Translations under genes and position numbers: made by a program
The notes under the pieces: model-generated
The model's database searches: none
Seen by the model: the letters and a program-made list of their open reading frames with translations, nothing else
Told to the model about the DNA's origin: nothing
Shown here: positions 9,701 through 20,432 of the stretch, in pieces
Numbering within the stretch: position 1 is the first letter of the stretch
Layout: each line of letters opens with the position of its first letter
Assembly (NCBI RefSeq): GCF_004027225.2
Contig: NC_044289.2
Span: 4,515,761-4,579,760 of the forward strand
Origin: Strigops habroptila
Taxonomy: Eukaryota > Chordata > Aves > Psittaciformes > Psittacidae
Length of the DNA: 64,000 nt
Direction: 5' to 3'

Positions 9701-12700
9701 ATGCACGGTATTGAATACACGTGAATGGTCTTTCTAAACAAACAAAAATGGAGGTTACTTCACCTCCTTTGAGCTATGCCATCCAAACATGCATTTCCCC
9801 TGCCCAAATACCTTCCAGGTATTTGCCTTTGTTGGGATATTGCAATGGAATGAGCAAAAGCAACCTCATGGTTTGCTGCCTTGTCTGTGCATCAGGTGTG
9901 ATGAAAGAAGCACAGGACTGATTGAGGACAAAAACTTGTTACCCAGCTTTGAACTTTGATGTTGTGAATCCAGAGTGCACTTCTGGATAGCTTTGGTTGC
10001 TCCTAAAATGACCTTTCTGTTATCTTAAGACTGAAAAAGAATCTTAACTTTAACCATGGCATGCTGCTTTGGAGCTCGCTTAACATATATGGGCATCCCA
10101 CTGTATTTTTCCTTTTGGTGATTAATTCCTGCAGTTTTGTTTCTTTGTTAAACTTTAAATGGTTGGTTGTCCCTGTGTCAGTCCTTTGGCTAGCTAGGGA
10201 GTCATTTTATATGGCCTAGAAAGCACACCAGCAAAGCTGTTACTCTTCTTTTCGGTACATGATTTAAATGCTGCTCTATCTGAATCTCTGTATCATTTTA
10301 TTGAAAGGACCTGAATATTTCTCTTTTCTCTCCTACTCTGCTCATTTTTGCAGTGCACGCTGTTGAGAGTAAGTGTTGCCGTATCCTTTGTTTTTTGTCC
10401 CCTCCAAAACTTCACTACAGAACTAATGTAATTTCGATTATTTGCTGTGCCCATGAATCTCCTTTGGGAGGAGCTGTTGATCTAGGCTGGGAGTTGAGAA
10501 GATCTCCTGCAAGCTAAAAGGAGAGGTATCCCAGGTCATTCTTGTGCGGTAAACGAGGGCACCAGATTGAAAAGGTTGAGAATCTTTGTCTTAATCGATT
10601 TGAATATATGAGTATTGGAGCTAATGTGTTGGCAGGTTAATCGTTGCTCTGTGCAGATAATGCAGTTGAGGGGGACATGATGACAAGTGGGAGAGACTTC
10701 TGCCTTTTGAAATCAGATGGGGTAATGATCTCATTGAATCTCATTTGTACAACAGGCTAGAGAACTTCTCCTGGGAATTCATGCTAATGTCAGAATACTT
10801 GGTAGGAGGTTTTCCAAGGGTTTGTAAGCCCTTGGATTTTTTTAAGGGTGATCATTCCAGGTTGAGATGTGGTGTTTCAACTCAGGAACATCTGGTAGAG
10901 GGCTCAGGCTTTTGGGTTTGCTCCCTCCCTCCCCTAGCTGCAACATTTTCTGTGCGGCTCCTTGCCTCAATCCCCTCTTCACAATGCATCCTTATGCCAC
11001 TCATCCTCTTCCTGTAAGGTATTTTCCTGTAGAAAATTCATCCCCAGTTTGAAAATTGGCATCCTAGCTCACCTTGGAGCACTGTGTTTGAGTAGCTGTG
11101 TCTTGGGTTTCTTGCAGTCTTCACATGTTTATTGACAGAGTTCTGAGTGGCCTTAAGTGCTGTTAACCTGTTTTACAGTTAAAGGACTGAATTTTGGAGT
11201 CTGAGGGGGCTTTGTGATTGTTCAGCTCAGAAAGCTAGATGGGGAGAACTCTTCAGATACAGTTCTTAAAACTCTGTTCTTAAAAGAGTGAAGAAAACTA
11301 GTTTATGCAAAGCTAAACAGACTTCTTGACAAACTTGAGATGTTTTACAGGTCTCTTTATTTTGTCTAGCTAGGCACTTACCTGCAGTTACAGGAAGGAA
11401 GAAGTGTGTTTTTCTGTTTCTTCAGGAATAACAGTCTCCAGTCCTAGCTGACAAGCCTCTTAAAATCTGTTTATTGTCTAAGCAGACTAAGCCACTGCAC
11501 TCTTGACTTAAGTGCGAACAGTACTGTAGCATGAAGCAGGGTGTTGCAGGTGACCATTAAGAAAACCAGCACAGCATAATCCCAAGGCCACTTCTCCCTT
11601 CTTCCCTTTCCCTGCCCACCATTTTACATCTGTTTCCAAATTTTTAGTAGGAGTTTCTTTTTTAAAGCCAAATGAGTTCTTTGCTCCAGCTGCAGCACAG
11701 GCACACAGACCACTGTGCTAGTGGCAGCGATAGGTCTGCCCGCTTGTCAGAGACAGCAACAGGTCTGTCTGAAGCCACTGCAGCTCTGAGCGCTTTGCAA
11801 TGCAGAACCATTGCCTTAATTCAAGTGACTGCAGCCTTAGTTTCTGAGCATTGAACATTTTAATGGTGACATGCAAGGGCCTCTCCTTGGCATTGTTAGG
11901 AGGAGTATCATTCAGGCTTAGCATTTCCTTTCCTAACTGTATATTCTCAGTTTTGCATGCATATCTCTTTGGGTTTAGGAAGGGTTTTATAGGAATACAA
12001 GTAAAGCTTCTGGTGTTTTATTGAAAGATGTTAATGGAAAAAAGATTGAGTTCACAGCACACTTAAGTGAATGTTTTAAAGGAGAGGTGAGTTCCAATTC
12101 TTTAGCTTTGTACCCTGTCTTGTGCTAGGCTGTGTATCGGAAACCCTTCAAAGGAGCAGCACTTGGTGATCTGACTCCATCAGCTCCCAGAATAATAGCC
12201 TTTGATTTTTGAAGTGTGTTTTTCTTTGCTAAGGTGCAAGGTGAGGTCTCACTTCCTGAGTGTGTGATTTTACCTGCTAAAATGTGCCATGGCCTCTGGC
12301 TGCTTTAAGATCATTGTGTGACTTTGGCTAACCTGGTAGGAGCAATACTAAAAGCAAGTTGTAAGTTATATTTTCACCCTGAGACTGATGCTTCTGGCAT
12401 TGCATAAAGTCATTTAAGTAGCCAAGCAAAAGATATCTGTTGCCTTCCATTGCCTGTATGTTTGCTAGATCCCTTCCAGGGGTGCATGCTGCTGCTGGTG
12501 TCATACTGCTGTATTCAGGTAGGGCAGAAAGAGGGCAGGCCAAATTCCCCAAGCCCTAGCATCAGTGACAGTCCCCTTGGCCCCACCAGTGCTTGGCAAA
12601 TTCCCTGTTCAGGCCATCTCCACAAAGACTTCTCCTTTCCCGGCGTGTTCTCCGGGCAGCAGTAACAAGGCTGATAGAAAGAGTGCTGGCAGTCGCCAAG

Positions 12701-15700
12701 ATGATGATGATTTCTTTAGGGCACTTGCATCTGATGTTAAGGCACATGCTCTGCTCAGTTGTTAGTTCAGATCTGTTGTGCCTCTGTGTTTCACAGTAGT
12801 GAGAGGAGCTACGTGTGTCAGGTGGTGACTGAGGTAACAGTGCAGTTTTCCTGGCTTGCCCCTGCGATCTTGTTTTTGCCCTAGATTAAGAATACATTCA
12901 GGTGAGGACTGAAATACCTAATTTGAAGAAACCCCAAATTAAAGTTCCTTTCCCTCACTGTAGCAGTGGCTAGTTTCTGTCAGGAGGTGAATTGCAGCCG
13001 TTTAATCTATCACATGCCCTACTGCAAGCAAGAGAGAAACACAGGCGATTTTCTTGCCATTTTAGATCGCGATGGACATGAGAGGAGCTCCCTTGTAAGC
13101 TAGAATAAGGTAAATAGATCTGCTTGTTACCACAGTGTGAACTATATTGTTACACTATTTTTCTATTACAGTTCATGATCTGCAGAGCTTTGGACTTGAT
13201 AATGTAAGTGTTGCCAAGATAATGTTCTAGTTTTCTTTGTCTGTTTTCCTTCTGGATTTCCCCCGCTTTGCTCCATTGAGATTGTAGTGTTCTGATGCCA
13301 GCCGGATTTGGCTTCATGAGTCTGAGCAGAACCTGGGAAGGTTTCACACAAGGCTCTGAAGTACGTTCTGGGACATCTGCATGTTGCTTGGCAAGCCTGT
13401 TCCCCCCTACCTGAGACTGCCTTGCTCCTTAATCTGTGCTTCCCAGTTTTCTAAGGTTGACAGTTTCACAACTGCTTCTGGATCTGTTGGAGTTTACCTT
13501 CTGCTGGGAGGAAAGCAGGTGATACCCATGCCTGTGCCACCGAGGCAGCTAACAGCATGGTGCAGCTATGGCAGGGGCAGGCAGAGGACTGGGTGGGAGA
13601 GCCTGCTCTGTAGATGGGTAGGAAGGGCACCTGGATCTGGCGATTTCCAGCAGGAAAAGGAGAAATTCCAATCTCGGAGTCTCCCATGAATAAAAAAGAT
13701 TAGCAAATGCTTTGGAGTTTACTGTCAGGACACACAGAGTAAGGGAGGACCTGTCTGTTCCAGAGCCATGCTCAGAAAAATACACAAATAATTGATTTTA
13801 GGCCCCTTACCTTGTACCTCGGATGCCGTGCAGTTGAGTTATTGGCATTTCCATTTCAGATCAATATGACGCACTATATCAAACATCTCTCCTTTGGAAG
13901 GGATTATCCAGGCATTGTGAACCCTCTGGATGGGACGGATGTCACTGCACAGCAAGGTAAAAGCCAGCTGAGAGAAATCTCCTTTTAAATGGCTGTATTA
14001 ATAAGGAGCAAAGTTCTCAATCCTTAACAAGAACCTTGACAGTATTGTGCAAAATGTGGACTCCTCCACCTTGTGCTCTTTCTGCCTCCATTCATCTGGA
14101 ACAAATCTGCCAGCGTGTTTTGATTCTGTAAGCTTTCTGAAAGATCTCTTTCAGTGTTCATGGATGCCCAACAGCAGGTACAGCACATCATTATTAGATG
14201 CCTGCATCGGCCCTGTCTAGCTGTGGGCAGTAGGAGATAACCAGAAGATGCAGCATAGAGAAAAAAGGCCTAATTGGTAGTTGCTGGAGAGCCGTGGTGT
14301 CTGCCTGACCTTCATCTACCCAACAGTAACAGCTGAACAGCAGCAGTGAGGTTGAAATATTGCTGATCTTTTCTAGATGGCTCCAGTTTGCTGGCTGGAA
14401 AAGGAAAGGCAATTCTCTCCTCATGCTACTACTCAAACTGTTATCTTGGTTTATTTACACAAGCCTGCTTGTGTGCATTTTCCAGTTCATAAACCACTGC
14501 ACACATCAGTTGTTTAGATCCCCTGAAGTCTGCAAAGTTTGTCTTTGCAGGTACTTGGGGTGCTGGTATATAATCAAATTGGAGAAAGAAGTCATTTGCT
14601 TTAAAACAGTGGTAGGATTGTTAATCCTCCCTGAATCCATTCCTTTCAATTTTCCACCATCGATTTTAATTCTTAAAAACCCAAATCAAAGGATGGTGCT
14701 TAAAATAAAATGCAGAAAAATGAAAAGGTGTCGTAATCCTTGATACAATCGTGATGCCACAGTTTTTCTGTGGAATAACACACTCTGTGAGAGAGGACCC
14801 GTAGCTGGCTGGTAGAATTCTCTCTGTAGGCTGAAGCTTTCCAGCCTGGGCCTCAGAGAACCTGTTGGCAAATCCTTGAGGAATTAGGACTAATTAGGAA
14901 TAATTCCTTGATGATGTTATGACGTTAAATATAAAGGTTTTCATGTGCTAGAATAAGAATTTTCAGGAAGGTGGAGTGGTAAAACAATAGCAAGGTAACC
15001 GGTTAGTAGAAAGTTTTCCATTTAGTCAAGGTCCAAATGCCAGTAGTTTTGGTTTTGGTTGGGGCAGGAATGGGATTCATTTTGGCAAAAGGAAAGCTCA
15101 TGTCAGCCATTAACTTTACTGTCCTTGAAAACCCCCAAGAGCTGTTGTACAGAAGGATGTTCTCTGACAAGTTGAACAAACCCAGGTTGTGTCTACCTAA
15201 CCTGTCAGTTAAGCTTTCCAGCTCTTCCATGGTTATTAACTGTGTCTCTCTGTCTTTGCTTATAGCTTCCATGATGTTTCAGTATTTTGTCAAAGTGGTC
15301 CCCACGGTGTATATGAAAGTAGATGGTGAAGTAAGTACCTTTTTCCCTATTGTTTTGGCAAGCAACGCAATCTGTTTGACTTTCTTCATATCACGACCCC
15401 TGCAAGAATAACAGTGTCTCTGGTGTAATATTACCTGTAATATCGCAGCAGTGATGAAGCAGATTTCAGCCTTGTCCATCCCACCTAGATCAAAATGATC
15501 ATGTGTTTTCATCATGTTCCCTCATGAATCCCTTGTAGTGCATGCTTGGGAGAAGTCAAAGCAGCAAGGAAATCCTAAAAGTGTTCTTTGGGGAATATGC
15601 CAAGATCAGTTTCTCTCCAGTTTAAAAACTCCTTTAGCCTTCAAAAAAGCATGGGTAGATTTTCCAGCCCTGTTTTCAGAATATGTCCTTCTTTTGGAAC

Positions 15701-18074
15701 AGGTAGGATAAAAATATTACTGAGGAGATAGCAGGGTGGGGCAAAGATCCTGAGAACAGAAACTGTGTCCTTCTGCAGCCCTGGCACTCTCCTGCCTTTG
15801 TGTATTATTTCCTTTTTCCTCCCTCTTGAATACATACAGCTTTGTCACCTCAGTGCAGTCTCTTGAAACATGCTTAGGTGGACTGTGTTTTGGTATAGAA
15901 TGATTCGGTCTTGGGGTTGAGGTTGAGAGGGACAGCTTATGCCATTACTTGCCAGCAGAGACTAAAACAGTCCAGTCTGGGGACAGATGCATCACTCATC
16001 CTTTGGCTAGCTGCAGCTGTAACGGCTAGCCTGTAGTAATAGACCTGATCCTGATGGTGCTGTTTAAGACCCTTTGTAACCACTGTCAAGGCCCCCAGAA
16101 GTGAGTGGGCAGGACTACATTGATATGGTTCACCTAACACATGGTTTAGTAGCCTAATAGTAGCCTTTCGTATTCCCTGTTAACTAAACAATGTTTGCTG
16201 TGTTTGTTTCCTGCTAGGTGGTAAGGACTAACCAGTTTTCAGTTACACGACATGAGAAAATAGCCAACGGGCTACTAGGAGACCAGGGCCTGCCTGGTGT
16301 ATTTGTGCTCTATGAGCTTTCACCCATGATGGTGAAGCTGACGGAGAAACACAGGTAAGAGACATTTCAATTTATTTAATTCCGTTGATTTTGTCTTTTT
16401 GCATAGCTTAAAACTCCATCCTTGCTTAGACATGACTGTGCAAATGCCTGAAAGCCATCCAAGCCCCTTCCCAGTCAGTGGAGAGGAGGAGACACTCTCA
16501 GATGTCCTTCCTCTCCATGTGAGCAGCTGGAAGGGATCGGGGGTTTTCTGATAGTATCTGAAGCATTTTAATCCAGTATCTAGATGAAGAAGGAAATTGA
16601 AGCAGTGAGCAGAAGTCTGATACAGTGGTTCTTGGATCAAACTAATTTCCTCAAAGTCTTTTTTTTAGTGTGAAGACTAGATTTATATAGCATAGCCATC
16701 TTATCAGCACCTACAGCTCCAACCTGGTTACTTACTCTGTATTTGCTATAGCTTTTCTATGTGTTGTAGTCAATGTGGAACCTCTTTTCTTTTCTTCATG
16801 TCCTCCATTAATCACAGGCGTGTAGTTACAGGGGAATGGAAAGTGTTTTAGCTGTTTGATCTTTTAGGATCATAATAAGAGACAGCTAATGACTGTATCT
16901 TAAAATATATTAACATATGCTTAGGGATTTAGTTTTTGAGTTACAGAAGTCTGCTGTGCATTCTGTCTGGGTAGGAATGGATAAAATCTTAGAGATTAAA
17001 AGGTTTGTAATTTCAGTACTTGCCTCCAGGTGCTGCTGTTGAGCTCATTAGAGCACACTGCTCTAATGCTGCCCAATGCTGTTCAGTAAAAGTATCAGTG
17101 TCAAACTCCATTCTGTAGGCAATAGGGGTTATTTGTTATATCTGTTGTCATCTATTATTTATATAATGCATACTTATGTGGTATGATGAACATTATAATT
17201 ATGAATTAGTTTTTGTAAGTTAATTGTTACTTATTTGACAGTATCTGAGCTCCTGCTGGTTGTTCAAATTGTTTTCCTCATTCTAGGTCCTTTACACACT
17301 TTCTCACGGGAGTTTGTGCCATCGTTGGAGGCATATTTACAGGTAGGAGCTCAGGTTCCTGTCCTGTGAAAGCCACCTCAATGGATGCAGGGTAGTCTGG
17401 AGTCTGTGGTGTAGTAAACCCATTCTGAGCTTTTCTGTGGTCCCAAACAAGCATTGAATTAATAGTCACCTTCAGTACTGGAGAGATGTGGGGAAAATAG
17501 TGCAGAAAGAACTAAAGGCATCAGTTTATTTTGCTTAGTGTCCTTGGTGTGTAAACATTATGGTCTCTGGTAAAGGGCATCCATCAAGGGCAGCATCGGA
17601 TAGAGTAGCTTACTTTTAAGGTTACTGTGAAATGAGTGAGAAATGGGAAACATGCCCTTGACAAGCTGAGTCAGGGCAATGATGGCATAAAGCTCAGCAT
17701 CAGCTTCCTCTCCAGACTATTCTCACTCATCAGTAAACACACATGACTTGGTCTGTCTCATTTTTACCTCTGTGAGAGAGATCTGGTTTTGGAAAAGCAT
17801 GATCACCTCTGTCCTGCAAGCTGGATCTTGTCTGTCCTCATGAAATGAGCATCTTATTCTGAGCAGCAGCAGCTGTTTTCTGTCTGGGGGAGCTGGAATT
17901 CCTTTCCACTGACAGAAGGGTTTGTGTTTGATTTCTGTGGTAGTTGTTCTCTTTGAGGGATGTCTGGCTTGATCCATTTGTTTTTTCCTTGTAGTTGCAG
18001 GACTCATTGACTCGTTGATCTATCACTCAGCACGTGCCATCCAGAAGAAAATTGAACTTGGGAAGACAACATAA
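3257..18074 (+). CDS. ERGIC3: ERGIC3, ER-Golgi intermediate compartment protein 3
   Basis: This is a membrane protein cycling between ER and Golgi (yeast Erv46 family) that works with ERGIC2/Erv41-type partners as a cargo receptor. Fourteen coding exons: 3257-3344, 3433-3503, 4017-4104, 4694-4813, 5603-5696, 6484-6649, 7371-7428, 10354-10368 (microexon), 13172-13203, 13860-13956, 15266-15330, 16218-16354, 17287-17342, 17995-18074. All junctions are GT-AG and in phase. The total is 388 codons with the microexon and 383 without, the same as the two human isoforms as I recall them. The protein starts [20 protein letters not shown]. Membrane segments lie at about residues 31-50 and 349-372, with a large lumenal domain between. 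Cysteine motifs are CESC (142-145) and CCNTC (155-159). The C-terminus is cytosolic, ending KKIELGKTT. The start codon is in the CpG island with context GCGCCATGG. I am confident of the identity. Confidence 0.97.
7508..7590 (-). mobile_element. CR1 3'-end fragment in ERGIC3 intron 7
   Basis: The stretch reads ACCATAAAATGGTTGGGTTG, then GGAAGGGACTTTAAAGATCA and CCAACCCCCCTGCCATGG. This is the reverse complement of the conserved CR1 3' terminal region. The element is short and heavily 5'-truncated. Confidence 0.85.
7980..8710 (-). mobile_element. CR1 LINE, 5'-truncated, in ERGIC3 intron 7
   Basis: It opens with the antisense CR1 3' signature (CATAGAATTATTTGGGTCAG, then GGTCATCTAGTCCAACCCCC). 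It continues through antisense ORF2 landmarks such as GGCCTTGAATGTTTCCAGGG, ATGGGGCATCTACCACCTCT and GTGAAGCCATGCTGGCTGTC. The end is set where recognisable CR1 text stops, near the direct repeat of GCTCCCTTAT. It is diverged, with many stops in the antisense frame. Confidence 0.88.
8890..9960. other. Unassigned intronic stretch with coding-like but broken frames
   Basis: The stretch lies within ERGIC3 intron 7, just after the CR1 copy. Plus-strand frames keep fairly long runs without stops (for example 9129-9476 and 9368-9592) but shift or stop repeatedly, and no splice-consistent exon model emerges. It reads like an old repeat or processed copy, but I cannot name a family. It could also be unremarkable intron. 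Confidence 0.25.
10354..10368 (+). CDS. ERGIC3: ERGIC3 15-nt microexon
   Basis: The exon lies between acceptor TTTTTGCAG and donor GTAAGTG, in an intron of about 5.7 kb. With the split G from exon 7 and TT from exon 9 it yields SHVHVHAVEIHDLQSF; skipping it gives SHVHVHDLQSF, still in frame. The inserted five residues match the longer human ERGIC3 isoform from memory. This exon is shorter than any open-frame scan would report. Confidence 0.85.
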
Positions 18075-18751
18075 ATAAGCAATGACCCCACAGAAAAAAC
18101 TCTAAGGAGAACTAAACAGGTTTTTTGAAACACAAGTGATCTTCTGAGTGCACAGAAGAAGAGGCTTGGAAGTACCAGATGGCCCTGACCACACGTAACG
18201 TTCCTGTCCCATCATTATCATTCTTTGTTTGGCTTTAATAGGTAGATGGAACTGCTTGAACCTTGCTGCTATAAAGATTAGCCATCTTGTCTGGCTGTGC
18301 AGACCCTACTGTAAAACCCCTTTTGTGTCAGTCCATGTTCATCCAGTTCCACCCCCCTCCCTGAAAGAGATGCTGGAGATACTGCATTCTGTTTGCCTCC
18401 TGGGATAATGTACTCTATTGTCATGAGACCTGGAATGGATTGCCACCAAATAAGCTTTCTAGCAACACCATCTAGCTTTTAATCTTTCTTAGAAATGTGT
18501 CTGAGTGCTGATGCTGTATGCCAGACCTCTGTGCCAGTGTGCTGTATCCCATGTATTCCTTCTACCCGTCCTGGGCAGCATGGTGAGACCTAGCACTTGG
18601 GATGTCCTTACTGTACCATGGGGCATTGCAGTTGCTCCAGATTGCTCTTAGGAAAGATGCAAGTTGATGTTTCAGCAAAAAAACTGTTTGGAGTTTTAAT
18701 TGATTTGTAACTCTGATTGTGTTTTTCACTTCCCCTCTGTTTATATTTTGA

Positions 18752-18757
18752 AATAAA
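18752..18757 (+). promoter_or_regulatory. ERGIC3: ERGIC3 poly(A) signal
   Basis: AATAAA lies 678 bases after the ERGIC3 stop and is followed within 30 bases by a GT-rich stretch (CTGTGTGTTTTGG), the usual downstream element. The 3' UTR is therefore about 0.7 kb, from 18075 to about 18775. Confidence 0.85.
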
Positions 18758-18779
18758 GCCCATTCTCTGTGTGTTTTGG

Positions 18780-19945
18780 TAAAGCATTTGGAAGAATAAT
18801 TTAATTAATTGGAACTAATCCTGGTACTATTTGAAGTTTTAATTTAAAAACACATTTGTATTGTGGCAAAGTCTGTAGCTGTCATGGTGGTTGGGGTTTT
18901 TGTTTTTGTAATGACCTACACAAGTGAGTAAAGTGCTTTGTATGTGCAATTATAGTGGGAGAAATCTGAAAATAATGAGGAAAAATGAAATACTGTGTAT
19001 TCCTGCCTCATTTTGAGGCAAACCAGACTCATTGCTCTTAAATTCCAGCTCTGGATTTGCTCTGGTATTAACTTGGTCCAAGCAGTTGGTCCAACAGTGC
19101 ACACTGTGCAGGATCAGGTAATGCAGAGAAAAAGCTATTCTATAATTAATTTGAAAGTCGTTTTTGTTTTACATTTAATAAATCCATAGGGTCAGGATTA
19201 TATAATACTATTACAGTGTGAGGAAGGGGACATGGTACCTGTGTGTTTGATGAGCAACAAAAAGTGACCTGAACAGCTTCAATCCCTCAGCAGAGCACAC
19301 AGCAGAGTACCTAAATCTGAGAGAATAATCAGGAGGGGGAAGATGAATGGAAATAATGCAGCAAGAGTTTAACTCACAGTTAAACAGTTACCAGGTATCA
19401 CTTGTCTTTGATTGATAGGAAAGCCAACTACTAGGAAAGCCAACTACAATCGAGCGCAACGCACAGAACATGGCTTAGCACTGTGAGAAAACAGAGAAGG
19501 TGAGAGGTAGGTAAGTGCAAGACTTGGACTCAGTGTGGGAAACTGGGTATGACAGAGAAGAGGAACAGAAGACATACAGAAATGGGAGATTCTACCTGCA
19601 GAGGCAAAAAATCATTGAAGCTAATAAGTAATATAGGCTTCTGCTATAAAATGAGAGCTTATGAGTAGAAGAGAGTCTATTAAAATGTGGTGATTTTAAT
19701 AGACTGAAAGACCAAGTGACTCATAGCCATGGAAAAGCTGTGTCTGATTCAAGGATGTTGTGATTGAGTGAAGGCAAAATACATCCTGCTACCTCTGCTC
19801 TGGAGGAAAAAAACCTCTTTTGGGGAGCTGTCTCCAGGGTCTGCAGTCTTGTTCTGCAGATGGAGCTCAGGCAGATTGTGCGGTCTTCCCAAAGCAGTAA
19901 TGGCTCAAAAAGTAAAGCAAATAGTAATAGATTCACCTGTGTTTT
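18780..19945. other. Intergenic spacer between ERGIC3 and the sialyltransferase
   Basis: The two genes converge here, so it should hold only 3' flanks. It is AT-rich sequence without a recognisable gene or transposon. The one local structure is a perfect 16-bp tandem duplication (TAGGAAAGCCAACTAC) at 19416-19447. Confidence 0.6.
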
Positions 19946-19950
19946 CAAAG

Positions 19951-19956
19951 TTTATT
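19951..19956 (-). promoter_or_regulatory. Candidate poly(A) signal for the ST3Gal-like gene
   Basis: AATAAA on the minus strand lies about 480 bases beyond the sialyltransferase stop codon. It is the first canonical hexamer I see downstream in that direction. Confidence 0.5.
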
Positions 19957-20432
19957 CAATGGAAGATCAGTTAAACTGTACTTGATTCTCTTGTCTTCAG
20001 ACAGCTTGCTCGACTTTTTTCCTTTCTTATTCTCCTTTGATAGAGTTTCAAAGTTTTTTCCTTAGTTATAAAAAGACTACCTAAAGAACAACTATGAACG
20101 TCCCCCAAAAGCTCCATCGTGTGGACAGCCACGTTTCAGTGGCTGCTGCCACCACCATTGCTGTCACCCACTGGCTTTGTAGCCACTGCAGGGGGACACA
20201 TAGCAGCTCACAGGCTCCACATGCGCTTCCAGCTCCATGTCTCTCCTTCTCTCCCAACCAGAACGGGCAGAGCCATGTCCACCATGTGTCCAGCCAAATG
20301 CAACATCCCTTGTGCCATGGGAGCGTGGCACCCGCAGTGCCCAGCTGATGGGAGCAGCGCAAGCAAGCTGAAGAGCAGAGAGAGGGGCCAGTTCCTGCAC
20401 TAACAGCCTGGCTTCAGTCTCTTGGAAATGCA

